From the NCBI GenBank assembly GCA_039794565.1, contig JAUQVX010000002.1, positions 62,001-126,000 of the forward strand: a stretch of DNA of 64,000 nt, read 5' to 3'. The stretch comes from Gloeomargarita sp. SRBZ-1_bins_9. GTDB lineage: Bacteria > Cyanobacteriota > Cyanobacteriia > Gloeomargaritales > Gloeomargaritaceae. Position 1 is the stretch's first letter, and the number at the start of each line of letters is the position of its first letter. The translations under genes and the position numbers were made by a program. Positions 25,165 through 34,363 of this stretch are shown here, one piece after another. A model generated the notes under the pieces. That model was given only the letters and a program-made list of their open reading frames with translations. It had not been told where the DNA came from and made no database searches.

Positions 25165-26178
25165 CTAGTTTACCCGCTCCAGCTTCATCAGTTGGTCAAT
25201 CGTCAGACCGACCCGGTTTTCCCCGCCATACACCGTGCCTGTCCGGCCCCGCCGCAGGTTGTCCAAATTGGCCGCATAAATCCGGCTAGGCAAGGGCACG
25301 TAACCAGTTTTGGGCACCAGACGGCTCGCATTGCGCATGGAGAACTCCACATACTCCCGCACCTCCGGACGCCGCAGGGCCTCCGTGCTCACGTAAATGA
25401 ACACGGGCCGCGACAGGGGGTTGTAGGAGCCGTCCTCCACCGTCTTGCGACTCGGCAGCACCGCCTGACCCCTGTTGTTCACAATGGGCACCGCCTTCAG
25501 CCGGTTCTTGTTCTCCTCATAGTAGGCAAACCCGAAGTAGCCCAGCGCATTAACGTCAGTGGACACTCCTTGCACCAGCACATTGTCATCTTCACTGGCG
25601 GTATAGTCCCCCCGGCTCTGCCTGGACTTGCCCATGATCGCTTCGGTGAAGTAGTCGAACGTCCCCGAGTCCGTGCCAGGGCCAAACAACCGCAGGGGAC
25701 GATTCGGCCAACTGGGGTCCACTTGGTTCCAGGTGCGAATTTTCCCTTGGGCCGCTGGCTCCCACATCTTGCGGAGTTGCTCCACCGTCAACTGCTTCAC
25801 CCAATTGTTCCGCGGATTCACCGCCACCGTAAGGGCGTCAAAGGCAATGGGCAATTCGATATAGTTAATATTCTTGCTCCGGCAGGCTTCCATTTCCCTT
25901 TTGGCAATGGGTCGCGAGGCGTTAGAAATATCCGTTTCGCCGTTGCAGAACTTCTTAAACCCACCACCGGTGCCAGAGACCCCCACTGTGACCTGCACCT
26001 GGCCCCGCTTAGACTTCTGAAACTCCTCCGCAATCGCTTCAGCAATGGGAAAGACCGTGCTGGAACCGTCAATCCGCACCACGGCACGCCTTTGCGCCAC
26101 TACCTGGGTCACACCAGCTAGACCCGCCGTCAAAGTAGCAGCCGTCGTCAGCGCCCAAAAGGTCGTCGTTGTCTTCAT
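25165..26178 (-). CDS. pstS: Phosphate-binding protein PstS
   Basis: A 337-residue periplasmic binding protein. The signal peptide ([23 protein letters not shown]) precedes [19 protein letters not shown], the phosphate-binding GSST motif, then [26 protein letters not shown] and [18 protein letters not shown]. It resembles the SphX/PstS group of cyanobacteria. It captures inorganic phosphate for PstCAB. The upstream region carries a Pho-box-like triple repeat and a TTGACA hexamer. Confidence 0.95.
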   Translation of the reverse strand: MKTTTTFWALTTAATLTAGLAGVTQVVAQRRAVVRIDGSSTVFPIAEAIAEEFQKSKRGQVQVTVGVSGTGGGFKKFCNGETDISNASRPIAKREMEACRSKNINYIELPIAFDALTVAVNPRNNWVKQLTVEQLRKMWEPAAQGKIRTWNQVDPSWPNRPLRLFGPGTDSGTFDYFTEAIMGKSRQSRGDYTASEDDNVLVQGVSTDVNALGYFGFAYYEENKNRLKAVPIVNNRGQAVLPSRKTVEDGSYNPLSRPVFIYVSTEALRRPEVREYVEFSMRNASRLVPKTGYVPLPSRIYAANLDNLRRGRTGTVYGGENRVGLTIDQLMKLERVN

Positions 26179-26234
26179 ATCCTTACCCCTCCCACAAATA
26201 GGAGCTATACATCACGGGCTTGTATCCCCTCTTC

Positions 26235-26263
26235 AATTGTTCCAAAAATGTCAGCCCTGTCAA
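26235..26263 (-). promoter_or_regulatory. Candidate pstS promoter
   Basis: On the minus strand, TTGACA (26263-26258) is followed by a 17-base spacer and ACAATT (26240-26235). The -35 is perfect and the -10 imperfect. It lies about 57 bases upstream of the pstS start and downstream of the Pho-box-like repeats. Confidence 0.4.
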
Positions 26264-26289
26264 GCAGAAATCCCTGTTTTTCACCATTT

Positions 26290-26319
26290 TTTAATCCGGT
26301 CTTAACCGTTTCTTAAATT
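26290..26319. promoter_or_regulatory. Pho-box-like triple direct repeat upstream of pstS
   Basis: On the plus strand three 8-base repeats with 3-base spacers: TTTAATCC (26290-26297), CTTAACCG (26301-26308) and CTTAAATT (26312-26319). This is the period and core (PyTTAAPyPy) described for SphR/PhoB boxes in cyanobacteria. It lies 112 bases upstream of pstS. The consensus reads on the strand opposite to pstS, so the orientation is not the expected one, but no other gene promoter is near. Confidence 0.6.
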
Positions 26320-26407
26320 GAAGGGTTGGAGGGATTTTGCTGCTGGGTAGGTATTGCAGGCAGCGGAAATCCCCTCATAGGTGATTGTCAGTAATGATGG
26401 TGTATTT

Positions 26408-26653
26408 TCAAGGCCGATGGGCGGGTGATTCGGTTTGATGGATGGACCAGCGATATTCGATGGTGAATCCAGCCCGGCGGCATTCCTCCTCCAGCCATTC
26501 CTGCTGCACGCTAGCTTTGCGTAGGGTAGCCAGGAGGTCGTGCAGGTGTTGACGTTGGCCAGGATACTGGTCGAGGGCCTTGAGGGTATGGCGTTCCAGA
26601 AGTTGCATCAACAGTTCGTAGTGAATGGGTGCAGGCAGGACAACCGATTTCAT
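26408..26653 (-). CDS. DUF5340 family small protein
   Basis: An 81-residue soluble protein from the ATG at 26651-26653. It reads MKSVVLPAPIHYELLMQLLE, then TLKALDQYPGQRQHLHDLLATLRKA, EEECRRAGFTIEYRWSIHQ, matching the cyanobacterial DUF5340 pattern. The function is unknown. It reads divergently from the DUF3143 gene and toward pstS. Confidence 0.78.
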   Translation of the reverse strand: MKSVVLPAPIHYELLMQLLERHTLKALDQYPGQRQHLHDLLATLRKASVQQEWLEEECRRAGFTIEYRWSIHQTESPAHRP

Positions 26654-26747
26654 AGGGTTTGAGAACAACCGTATCCCCAATTTTAGTCGCTTTTGTGCTC
26701 CCTGAGGCTGGGCTAGAATGGGGGTGTCCGTCCCGAGATACCCGTCC

Positions 26748-27020
26748 ATGCGTCCTTGGCCGAGTCCAGATACGCCGTTGTACAACCATTCCCTGGGGGC
26801 TATCGAAGATTGGTTGCGGACATTGGGTGCCCGGCAAAACCCCCAGGAATTGCACCGCTGGTTTCTCCAACGGGGCCAGTGGCAGGCGGAATTATCCCTG
26901 GAGATCGAGGAGTTGCAGGTGCGTTACCTGGGGGCAGGGGGTGGGCGGGATGTGGTCCGGCGCTTCCGCTACTCCCTGAGTCGGCAGGAGGTGCAGACGG
27001 GAATTTTGCAAGGGCCGTAA
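26748..27020 (+). CDS. DUF3143 family small protein
   Basis: A 90-residue soluble protein. [20 protein letters not shown] is followed by [28 protein letters not shown] and a final [20 protein letters not shown], the cyanobacteria/plastid DUF3143 pattern. The function is unknown. ndhB begins 50 bases downstream. Confidence 0.82.
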   Translation: MRPWPSPDTPLYNHSLGAIEDWLRTLGARQNPQELHRWFLQRGQWQAELSLEIEELQVRYLGAGGGRDVVRRFRYSLSRQEVQTGILQGP

Positions 27021-27070
27021 ATTCCGTTACCTTAAATTTTAAGGAGTTCCATACCCCCCGGAGGACGTGC

Positions 27071-28591
27071 ATGGAGGCAATGGCATTGACGGCGCTGAAT
27101 ACGGTCACGATCGCACCTGAGTTGCTGGTTGTGGTGACCTTGACGGTCGTGTTGCTGGCGGACTTGGTCACGGGCCGACAAGCTTATCGTTGGACACCCT
27201 ATCTGGCGGTGGCGGGTCTGGTCGGGGCGGTGGTGGCCCTGGTGGGGCAGTGGTCGCTACCGGTGACGGAGGGATTTGCCGGTAGTTTTCAGGCTGACCG
27301 CATCGGCATTCTGTTCCGGGGGATGATTGCCCTGTCAGGGGCGATGGGGGTGCTGATGGCCATTCGTTATGTGGAGGAAGTGGGCAGCGCCCTGGGGGAG
27401 TACATCACAATTTTGTTGGTGGCTACGGTGGGGGGCATGTTCCTGGCCGGGGCGGATGAGATGGTGATGGTGTTTGTGTCCCTGGAAACGTTGGGGCTGG
27501 CCTCTTACCTGCTGGCGGGTTACATGAAGCGGGATGTGCGCTCCAATGAGGCGGCGCTGAAGTATCTGCTGATTGGGGCCACCAGTTCCGCCATCTTCTT
27601 GTATGGGTTGTCCTTGCTGTATGGGTTGTCGGGGGGAGAGACCCGTTTGGGGGCTATTGCCCAGGCTCTGGTGCAACGGGATTTGGGGCAGTCCTTGGGG
27701 GTGTTGGTGGCCCTGGTGTTTGTGATCGCCGGGATTGCCTTTAAGTTGTCGGCGGTGCCTTTTCACCAATGGACGCCGGATGTCTATGAGGGGTCGCCGA
27801 CGCCGGTGGTGGCCTTTTTGTCGGTGGGGTCGAAGGCGGCGGGATTTGCTCTGGCGATCCGTTTGCTGGTGACGGCCTTTCCCGAGGCAACGCCCCAGTG
27901 GCGGTTTGTGTTTGAGGCGCTGGCGGTTTTGAGTATGGTGTTGGGGAATGTGGTGGCCCTGACCCAAACCAGCCTGAAGCGCCTGTTGGCCTATTCCTCC
28001 ATTGGGCAGGCGGGTTTTCTCATGATCGGCTTGGCCATCGGCACACCGGAGGGCTACGCCAGCATCCTGTTTTACACCTTTATTTACCTGTTTATGAACC
28101 TGGGGGCCTTTGCCTGTGTGATTTTGTTTAGCCTGCGGGCGGGCACGGATGAGATTAGCGAATATGCTGGCCTGTATCAGAAAGATCCGCTGTTGACCTT
28201 GGGGCTGAGTTTGTGCCTGTTGTCCCTGGGGGGGATTCCACCTCTGGCGGGCTTTTTCGGCAAACTGTATATCTTCTGGGCCGGTTGGCAGGCGGGGGCC
28301 TATGGGTTGGTGCTGGTGGGGCTGGTCACCAGCGTGATCTCCATCTACTACTACATCCGGGTGGTGCGGATGGCGGTGGTGAAGGAACCCCAGGAAATGT
28401 CCCTGGCGGTCCAAAATTATCCGGCGATTACCTGGGACCGGCCCGGTTTGCCGGAGTTGAGGGCGACGTTGGTGACCTGCGTGGTGGTGACGGCGGTGGC
28501 CGGGTTGCTGGCTAATCCCATCCTGACAGTGGCCAACCAGGCCGTACAGACCACGCCCTTTCTCCAACCTACCCTGGTGTCTCAGCGCTAG
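27071..28591 (+). CDS. ndhB: NDH-1 subunit NdhB (NuoN homologue)
   Basis: A 506-residue multi-pass membrane protein of the Mrp antiporter family, about 14 helices. It has [21 protein letters not shown] with the conserved helix-5 glutamate region, [41 protein letters not shown] with the helix-7 and -8 lysines, and [16 protein letters not shown]. It pumps protons in thylakoid NDH-1. I chose the ATG at 27071, which gives the family's N-terminus; the open frame upstream overlaps the DUF3143 gene and is a shadow. Confidence 0.96.
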   Translation: MEAMALTALNTVTIAPELLVVVTLTVVLLADLVTGRQAYRWTPYLAVAGLVGAVVALVGQWSLPVTEGFAGSFQADRIGILFRGMIALSGAMGVLMAIRYVEEVGSALGEYITILLVATVGGMFLAGADEMVMVFVSLETLGLASYLLAGYMKRDVRSNEAALKYLLIGATSSAIFLYGLSLLYGLSGGETRLGAIAQALVQRDLGQSLGVLVALVFVIAGIAFKLSAVPFHQWTPDVYEGSPTPVVAFLSVGSKAAGFALAIRLLVTAFPEATPQWRFVFEALAVLSMVLGNVVALTQTSLKRLLAYSSIGQAGFLMIGLAIGTPEGYASILFYTFIYLFMNLGAFACVILFSLRAGTDEISEYAGLYQKDPLLTLGLSLCLLSLGGIPPLAGFFGKLYIFWAGWQAGAYGLVLVGLVTSVISIYYYIRVVRMAVVKEPQEMSLAVQNYPAITWDRPGLPELRATLVTCVVVTAVAGLLANPILTVANQAVQTTPFLQPTLVSQR

Positions 28592-29246
28592 GGGTGCGGG
28601 GTTGGTAGGAGGCCATAACCCGCCCAGCTCCCCGCCACTGCCGATAGTAGGTTTCGCCGATGGGTCCCCGGTCCGGTCCGAGGGAATCTACGCCAATGCC
28701 ATTGCGACCCTGTTCGGGACCGGAGCAGTGAATGTACTGTTGCCGGCCTAGGTAAATCCCCACGTGGGTTGCCCGTTCCCCTAGGCCAAAAAACACCAAG
28801 TCCCCGGGCTGCAGGTCGCTGGGGTCAATGGCTAGAACAAAGGCCTCCTGCTGATAGGCATCCCGGGGCAACCAGATACCCGCCTGGGCAAAGGCCGTCT
28901 GCACCAACCCCGAGCAATCAAAATCTGGACCGACCGTCCCCCCCCAGCGATAGACATGGGGTTGTCCCATGGCTTGGATGACGAAATGCAACACCAGCGG
29001 CAACCGTAGTTGGATGGCCGGGCGGGTGAGTTGGGGTGGTTCGTAGGCTTCGGTGGTCAAGATCAACCGTTCCCAGTCCGCTGCGTTGATCCAGCCGCTA
29101 TAGTCGTCCTCCGCCAAGGTGACCCGAACCCGTGACCCCTGTTTCTCCCCCCCATACAGCCAGCGGCCGGCCCGAGCCTGGGTCACCAAACGGTCACTGG
29201 TAGGGGATTCGTAGAGGTCTAAATCGGCTAGACACCGGTAGGGCAT
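28569..29246 (-). CDS. NlpC/P60 family cell-wall endopeptidase with SH3 domain
   Basis: A 225-residue protein. Residues 1-75 form a bacterial SH3-type domain. Residues about 90-220 are NlpC/P60 with the catalytic cysteine in [21 protein letters not shown], the histidine in ATHVGIYLG, and a third polar residue in QYIHCSG. It resembles the cyanobacterial gamma-D-glutamyl-diamino-acid endopeptidase AvPCP. There is no clear signal peptide, suggesting a role in peptide recycling or export by another route. Its 3' end overlaps ndhB by 23 bases. Confidence 0.9.
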   Translation of the reverse strand: MPYRCLADLDLYESPTSDRLVTQARAGRWLYGGEKQGSRVRVTLAEDDYSGWINAADWERLILTTEAYEPPQLTRPAIQLRLPLVLHFVIQAMGQPHVYRWGGTVGPDFDCSGLVQTAFAQAGIWLPRDAYQQEAFVLAIDPSDLQPGDLVFFGLGERATHVGIYLGRQQYIHCSGPEQGRNGIGVDSLGPDRGPIGETYYRQWRGAGRVMASYQPRTPSAETPG

Positions 29247-29374
29247 GGAGTCTCAGGTACGGTTTCCCGTGGGAGACGTCCTCGACGATGGGAACTGACC
29301 TTACGGCTGAACTTGCGGGCATAGGCCCGGTTGCGCAGCGCTTTTTCCTTCTTCGGATTTCGGCGTTTCGCCAC
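29228..29374 (-). CDS. Small highly basic protein (48 residues)
   Basis: Starts at a GTG (29372-29374) behind a strong TTGGAGG ribosome-binding site. The N-terminal half reads VAKRRNPKKEKALRNRAYARKF in two parts: KRRNPKKEKALRN, then RAYARKFSRKVSSHRRGR. The pattern RNPKKEKALRN is conserved in short cyanobacterial proteins of unknown function; the charge suggests RNA or ribosome binding. It lies between the RRM protein gene and NlpC/P60 and overlaps the latter by 19 bases. Confidence 0.7.
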   Translation of the reverse strand: MAKRRNPKKEKALRNRAYARKFSRKVSSHRRGRLPRETVPETPCPTGV

Positions 29375-29424
29375 GAATACAACCTCCAAGGTGGCCCGCC
29401 GGTGTTGGCAAGCCAGGACTGCCC

Positions 29425-29700
29425 TTAACCCCGGGAGCGGTATGCATCTCGCCGGTTTTCTTTGGGACGGGCCTTGTTCACTCGCAATTGCCGCCCCATC
29501 CATTCGGCCCCGTCCAGTTCGCTGATGGCCTTTTCTTCCTGGTCGTCGGCCTGCATTTCCACAAAAGCAAAGCCCCGCATCCGCCCCGTTTCCCGGTCCA
29601 TGGGCAGGACCACACTTTTTACATCGCCGTACTCGGCAAAAACTTCTTGCAGGTCCTCCTTGGTGACCCGATAGTTTAGATTACCTACGTAAATCGTCAT
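29425..29700 (-). CDS. rbp: RRM-domain RNA-binding protein (cyanobacterial Rbp)
   Basis: A 91-residue single RNA-recognition-motif protein: RNP2 is IYVGNLNY and RNP1 is RGFAFVEM. The C-terminal tail is short and arginine-rich (KARPKENRRDAYRSRG), not glycine-rich. Members of this family in cyanobacteria are often cold-inducible and help localise photosynthetic mRNAs to thylakoids. A small basic protein gene follows 50 bases downstream. Confidence 0.93.
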   Translation of the reverse strand: MTIYVGNLNYRVTKEDLQEVFAEYGDVKSVVLPMDRETGRMRGFAFVEMQADDQEEKAISELDGAEWMGRQLRVNKARPKENRRDAYRSRG

Positions 29701-29871
29701 GGCTACGCCTCAACAAAAACAGTCACTGACCGTGCAGTCGGTTGCGGAAAATTTCTTCTAGCCGTCTACGGAAACCAAGAAGAACCCTCGACCCAGACCT
29801 ACAGCAGTTCTTTTTTAGTATAGCAGTTGGGGAAAGCCTTAGCTAGAGTAGGGGCAGTTCGGAGGCGAAGG

Positions 29872-30348
29872 ATGGGTTTAACCGCCTTGGGGGGGATTCT
29901 CCAGCAACTGGACAGCAGCCCCACCTGGGAACGGTGCCGGCAGTGGCAAACCCTGCTGGGTCTGTGGGCGGAACTGGTGGGGCCAACGGTGCAACGCCAG
30001 ACCGAACCCCTGTACATCCGGCGGGGGGTTTTGTACGTGGCCACCCGGTCGCCGGTTTGGGCGCAAAACCTGACCTTTGAACGGCAGCGGTTGCTCCAGC
30101 GTCTGAATGCCCATTTGCCGGAGCCCTTGCAGGACATTCGCTTTCGCCCCCTGTTGACTCCCGAGGGACAGCCCCCTGCCGGTCGCATCTTTCGAGGGGG
30201 GACCCGCACGCCGGCCTTGCCCTGCGCTGGGACACCCACCTACCGCCGTCCACCCCACTGTCCCCGTTGTCACCTGCCGGCACCCCTGGTGGAGTTGGAC
30301 CGGTGGGGTATCTGTGGCCTGTGCCGAGCGGCGGAACTGGCGACCTAG
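29872..30348 (+). CDS. DUF721/DciA-like protein with C-terminal zinc ribbon
   Basis: A 158-residue protein from the ATG at 29872. Residues about 1-95 are a DUF721 (DciA) domain: WQTLLGLWAELVGPTVQRQTEP, GVLYVATRSPVWAQNLTFERQRLLQRL. DciA is the ancestral loader of the replicative helicase DnaB. Residues about 125-152 carry a four-cysteine zinc ribbon (CPRCHLP then CGLC). The same gene type precedes clp genes in other cyanobacteria only by inference. The 36-base gap to clpR suggests co-transcription. Confidence 0.82.
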   Translation: MGLTALGGILQQLDSSPTWERCRQWQTLLGLWAELVGPTVQRQTEPLYIRRGVLYVATRSPVWAQNLTFERQRLLQRLNAHLPEPLQDIRFRPLLTPEGQPPAGRIFRGGTRTPALPCAGTPTYRRPPHCPRCHLPAPLVELDRWGICGLCRAAELAT

Positions 30349-30383
30349 GCGTTAAACTAGGTAAAGGCCTGCGAGGATCCACC

Positions 30384-31037
30384 ATGGTTCAGTCACCGTA
30401 CTACGGGGATTACTACTACCGCACTCCGCCCCCCGACTTGCCCTCCCTGTTGCTCAAGGAACGGATTATTTATCTAGGGATGCCAATTGTGCAGCAGGTC
30501 ACGGAGCTGATCATTGCCCAGTTGTTGTACCTGCAGTACGAGGACCCGGAAAAACCCATTTATTTCTACATCAATTCCACGGGCACCTCCCGTTTTGATG
30601 GGGAACCGGTTGCCTGGGAAACGGAGGGGTTTGCCATCTGTGACACAATGGCCTACATCAAACCGCCGGTGCATACCATTTGTATTGGGGTGGCGATGGG
30701 GATGGCGGCGGTGCTGTTGTCGGCGGGCACCAAAGGGCACCGGGCCAGCCTGCCCAATGCCTCCATTATCTTGCGCCAAAGTCGCAGCTATACCCGGGGG
30801 CAGGCCTCGGATATCCAAATCCAGGCGCGGGAGGTGCTACACAACCGGGAAGTGATGCTGGACATTCTGGCGGCCAATACGGGACAGCCCCGGGAGAAAA
30901 TTGCCAAGGACATGAGCCGCACCTTTTACCTGACGCCCTACCAGGCCAAGGAGTATGGGTTGATTGACCGCATCCTGGAACCCACCCGCAAATTGCCGCC
31001 TACGGTTATGCAAGCGTTGGCTTCCAGTTCGTCCTAA
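30384..31037 (+). CDS. clpR: ClpR, inactive ClpP-family subunit
   Basis: A 217-residue ClpP fold lacking the catalytic triad. The serine site reads GVAMGMAAVLLSAG, with glycine where ClpP has serine, and the histidine site reads IILRQSRS, with arginine for histidine. An insertion (STGTSRFDGEPVAWETEG) replaces the SPGG loop, as in ClpR. It forms the mixed ClpP3/ClpR core that works with ClpC and is essential in cyanobacteria. It is followed by the active partner after 12 bases. Confidence 0.95.
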   Translation: MVQSPYYGDYYYRTPPPDLPSLLLKERIIYLGMPIVQQVTELIIAQLLYLQYEDPEKPIYFYINSTGTSRFDGEPVAWETEGFAICDTMAYIKPPVHTICIGVAMGMAAVLLSAGTKGHRASLPNASIILRQSRSYTRGQASDIQIQAREVLHNREVMLDILAANTGQPREKIAKDMSRTFYLTPYQAKEYGLIDRILEPTRKLPPTVMQALASSSS

Positions 31038-31049
31038 GGAGTGTGACCT

Positions 31050-31646
31050 ATGCCGCTGGGTATCCCCAAGGTTCCTTACCGTCTGCCCGGTGAACCCTAT
31101 ACCCAATGGATTGATATTTACAACCGGCTGTACCGGGAACGGATTATTTTTTTGGGGCAAGAAATTGACGACGACATTGCCAATCAAATCGTGGCGGTGA
31201 TGTTGTATTTGGATTCGGAGGACCAGGGCAAGGATATTTACCTGTACATCAATTCGCCGGGGGGGTCGGTGCATGCGGGGCTGGCCATTTACGACACCAT
31301 GCAGCACATCAAATCGGACGTGGTGACAATCTGTGTGGGGCTGGCGGCGTCCATGGGGGCGTTTTTGTTGGCGGCGGGGACCAAAGGGAAACGCCTGGCG
31401 CTGCCCCATTCGCGGATTATGATCCACCAGGTGTCGAGTGGGGCGCGGGGGCAAGCCTCGGACATTGAAATCGAAGCCCGGGAGGTGTTGCGCATTGACC
31501 GGCAACTCAACCAGCTGCTGGCCTATCACACGGGGCAGCCGGTGGAGAAGGTGCAACAGGACCAAAAGCGGGACTTTTACATGTCGGCCCAAGAGGCGCT
31601 GGCCTATGGGATTGTGGACAAGGTGATTGAAGGCCGGGCGCCCTAG
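31050..31646 (+). CDS. clpP: ATP-dependent Clp protease proteolytic subunit ClpP3
   Basis: A 198-residue active serine protease: [35 protein letters not shown] with the catalytic serine, and [18 protein letters not shown] with the catalytic histidine. Together with ClpR upstream it makes the ClpP3/R heptamers of the ClpCP3/R protease. The J-domain protein gene begins one base after its stop. Confidence 0.95.
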   Translation: MPLGIPKVPYRLPGEPYTQWIDIYNRLYRERIIFLGQEIDDDIANQIVAVMLYLDSEDQGKDIYLYINSPGGSVHAGLAIYDTMQHIKSDVVTICVGLAASMGAFLLAAGTKGKRLALPHSRIMIHQVSSGARGQASDIEIEAREVLRIDRQLNQLLAYHTGQPVEKVQQDQKRDFYMSAQEALAYGIVDKVIEGRAP

Positions 31647-31647
31647 G

Positions 31648-32235
31648 ATGACTGACCCTCGCTTGGTGGAGAGTTATCGCTGTTTGGGTTTGGCGGTAGG
31701 GGCCTCCCTCGAGGAAGTCAAAGTGGCCTACCGGCGTTTGGCCCGTCGCTGCCATCCGGACTTGCACCCCCATGACCCCCATAGCCACGAACGGTTTATT
31801 GCCCTCCAGCAGGTGTACCAATATCTGTTGGCCCACTTGACCCAGACACCGGTTGGGACAGCGCCTCAGGTGCGGGTGACCGTGCAGCATCGCCCCGCGC
31901 CAGAACCAGGGCCACCCCTGACGCCCCAAGAGCGCTACCTCAAGCACAAATTCCAGGTGCAGTGGCGGACCTTGCTGGAGCAAGAACGGTTTGCCCGGGC
32001 GGTGGCCCTCCTAGAGACCCTGCGGCAGCGGTTTCCCACAGACAGGGAGATTCCGGGTTGGTTGGCCCAGACTTACCAGCGCTGGGGGCGGGCCTTGATT
32101 GACCAGGGGCAATGGGACAAGGCCCGGGGATGCCTGAAAACGGCCCTGCGCCTGGACCCCCACAACCCCACGCTCTGGCAGGAGGTGAATCGGGAGTTTA
32201 TTCGGCTGGAGCAGGGGATGGGCAAGTACTCTTAG
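31648..32235 (+). CDS. J-domain protein with C-terminal TPR-like helices
   Basis: A 195-residue protein. Residues 1-70 are a DnaJ domain with YRCLGLAVGASLEEVKVAYRRLA in the helix I/II region and the essential HPD tripeptide in RRCHPDLHP. Residues about 105-190 form helical repeats (FARAVALLETLRQRFP, QGQWDKARGCLKTALRLDP). It should recruit and stimulate an Hsp70. Its placement one base after clpP suggests delivery of substrates to the Clp system, which is inference. Confidence 0.88.
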   Translation: MTDPRLVESYRCLGLAVGASLEEVKVAYRRLARRCHPDLHPHDPHSHERFIALQQVYQYLLAHLTQTPVGTAPQVRVTVQHRPAPEPGPPLTPQERYLKHKFQVQWRTLLEQERFARAVALLETLRQRFPTDREIPGWLAQTYQRWGRALIDQGQWDKARGCLKTALRLDPHNPTLWQEVNREFIRLEQGMGKYS

Positions 32236-32384
32236 AGCCATCACGCTCACTATTACAGTTATCCAACAGGATTTTGGCCAGGTTAACAAGAGATTACAAG
32301 AAGTTAAAGACCGGCGGGTAGGGGGGAAGCGGGTGTTAGCGTAGAAGTAGTAGAGCGCACCAAATTTCTGTGGGGTTTATGCCT

Positions 32385-32966
32385 ATGAAGATTGTGATTC
32401 ACGGCAAAAACATTGCCATTACCGACCCCATTCGTGAGTATGTGGAAAACAAGCTACACAAGGCCCTGGATCACTTCAACGGTTGGATTACGGAGGTAGA
32501 TGTCCATTTGTCCGTAGCCCGCAACCCCCGCATTCACGATACCCATGTGGCGGAGGTTACCGTCTATGCCAAGGGGCATGTTCTGCGGGGGGAAGAACGC
32601 AGTGAAAATCTCTACGCCAGTATTGATTTGGTGGCGGATAAATTGAACCGGAAAGTCCGCAAGTTTAAGGAGAAGAAACAGGCCAAGCTGCACCAAACAC
32701 CGGTGCCGGTGGCGTCGCCGGATCTGGTCACACCGACAACCGAGCGGTCCCCCGAATTGCCCAAGGAGGTGGTCCGCCGCAAGTACTTTGCCATGCCCCC
32801 AATGACGGTCGAGGAGGCCCTTGAGCAACTGGAGCTGGTTGATCATGATTTCTATGTGTTTCGCAACGCCGAGACGGGGGAAATTAATGTGGTTTATGAA
32901 CGGAATCACGGGGGTTATGGGTTGATCCAACCCCGGGGCAACGGTCACCCCAAACCCTCGGCCTAG
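32385..32966 (+). CDS. lrtA: Long-form ribosome hibernation factor (LrtA/HPF)
   Basis: About 193 residues. The N-terminal RaiA/YfiA domain ([23 protein letters not shown], then [11 protein letters not shown] and [18 protein letters not shown]) is joined by a proline-rich linker to the C-terminal dimerisation domain ([41 protein letters not shown]). It dimerises 70S ribosomes in darkness or starvation; the cyanobacterial gene is light-repressed. ATG 32379 and 32385 are both possible starts; the second gives the conserved N-terminus. The 149-base upstream gap is open for a leader. Confidence 0.94.
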   Translation: MKIVIHGKNIAITDPIREYVENKLHKALDHFNGWITEVDVHLSVARNPRIHDTHVAEVTVYAKGHVLRGEERSENLYASIDLVADKLNRKVRKFKEKKQAKLHQTPVPVASPDLVTPTTERSPELPKEVVRRKYFAMPPMTVEEALEQLELVDHDFYVFRNAETGEINVVYERNHGGYGLIQPRGNGHPKPSA

Positions 32967-33016
32967 GGGCACGTAGGGGGTTACACTAGAAAGGCGCGTG
33001 TCTAGGAGGACCCCCA

Positions 33017-34357
33017 ATGGCGGACCTGGCCCCCAACCAGCAGTTGTTGCCCCTGACGGCCAGCACCAATGCTCAGGGTCATTTGGTGATTGGTGGTTGT
33101 GATGTGGTGGCGTTGGTGGAGCGTTGGGGGTCGCCGCTGTATATTTTGGATGAGGTGACTCTGCGCACGGCCTGCCGCCAGTATCAGGAGGGGTTCCGGC
33201 GGTGCTATCCCGGACCGAGCCAGGTGATCTACGCGGCTAAAGCCTGGTGTTGTCTGGGGGTGCTGGCGATGGTCGTGGGGGAAGGTCTGGGGCTGGATGT
33301 GGTCTCCGGGGGGGAACTCCTGACGGCCATGCGGTTGGGGGTAAAACCCGAGTGGGTCTATTTTCACGGCAATAACAAGTCTCCGGCGGAATTGGAGTTG
33401 GCCCTGGCCTATGGCTGCCGCCTTGTGGTGGACAACTGGCATGAGCTGAAGACGTTGGCGGCTTTGGCCCAGGCGCAGGGGGTGCGGGTGCCGATGCTGG
33501 TGCGTTTGACGCCGGGGATCGAGTGCCACACCCACGAGTACATCCGCACGGGGCATCTCGACAGCAAATTTGGCTTTGACCCCGGTCAGTGGCCGGCCCT
33601 GGTGGACTGGTTGCTGGGGCAATCGCATCTGGAATGCATCGGTTTACATGCCCATATCGGTTCCCAGATTTTTGCCCTGGACCCCCACCGGGATTTGACC
33701 CAGGTGCTGGTGGATTATTACGCCCAGGGGCTACAGGCCGGCTTGCCGTTGCGGGTGTTGGATGTGGGCGGGGGATTGGGTATTCGTTATGTAGAGAGCG
33801 ACCAGCCGCCGGCGATTGCCGATTGGGTGCGGGTGGTGAGTGCAGGCATAGCCCATCACTGTCAAAGCCGGGGATTGCCCTTGCCTTGCCTGGTGGCGGA
33901 ACCGGGGCGTTCGATTGTGGGACCGGCCGGTGTGACGGCTTATACCATCGGCGGGCGCAAGGATATTCCCGGCGGGCGCACCTATCTAAGCGTGGACGGC
34001 GGCATGTCGGATAATCCCCGTCCCATCACTTACCAGGCCTCCTACCAAGCGCTGGTGGCTAATCGCTGCCTCGACCCCCTGGCGGAAACAGTAACCATTG
34101 CCGGCAAGCACTGCGAATCGGGGGATATTTTGATCCGCGACCTCGCCCTGCCCTTGACCCAACCAGGGGATGTGCTGGTGGTGCTGGCAACCGGTGCCTA
34201 CAACGCCAGCATGGCCTCCAACTACAACCGTATGCCCCGCCCGGCAGCTGTGGTGGTGCGGGATGGGGATGCGGAGTTGCTAGTGAAACGGGAAACCTGG
34301 GAAGACCTCCTGCGGCAGGACTGTTTACCGGCCCGCTTGGAACTGGTGGGGGCCTGA
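33017..34357 (+). CDS. lysA: Diaminopimelate decarboxylase
   Basis: A 446-residue fold-III PLP enzyme. The PLP lysine is in VIYAAKAWCCLG, the glycine-rich phosphate site is VLDVGGGLGIRY, and EPGRSIVGPAG and HCESGDILIRD form the rest of the active site. It makes L-lysine from meso-diaminopimelate. A clear AGGAGGA lies six or so bases before the ATG. The DUF2459 gene follows six bases downstream. Confidence 0.95.
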   Translation: MADLAPNQQLLPLTASTNAQGHLVIGGCDVVALVERWGSPLYILDEVTLRTACRQYQEGFRRCYPGPSQVIYAAKAWCCLGVLAMVVGEGLGLDVVSGGELLTAMRLGVKPEWVYFHGNNKSPAELELALAYGCRLVVDNWHELKTLAALAQAQGVRVPMLVRLTPGIECHTHEYIRTGHLDSKFGFDPGQWPALVDWLLGQSHLECIGLHAHIGSQIFALDPHRDLTQVLVDYYAQGLQAGLPLRVLDVGGGLGIRYVESDQPPAIADWVRVVSAGIAHHCQSRGLPLPCLVAEPGRSIVGPAGVTAYTIGGRKDIPGGRTYLSVDGGMSDNPRPITYQASYQALVANRCLDPLAETVTIAGKHCESGDILIRDLALPLTQPGDVLVVLATGAYNASMASNYNRMPRPAAVVVRDGDAELLVKRETWEDLLRQDCLPARLELVGA

Positions 34358-34363
34358 CCCCAG

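Noticed and set aside
25069-26121. 350-residue plus-strand open frame opposite pstS
   Set aside because: Antisense shadow; pstS is unmistakable on the other strand.
26756-27070. 105-codon extension of ndhB
   Set aside because: It overlaps the DUF3143 gene in another frame and lacks membrane helices; ATG 27071 matches NdhB.
27335-28567. 410-residue open frame opposite ndhB
   Set aside because: Gln/His/Arg-rich antisense of a membrane protein gene; no domain and no ribosome-binding site.
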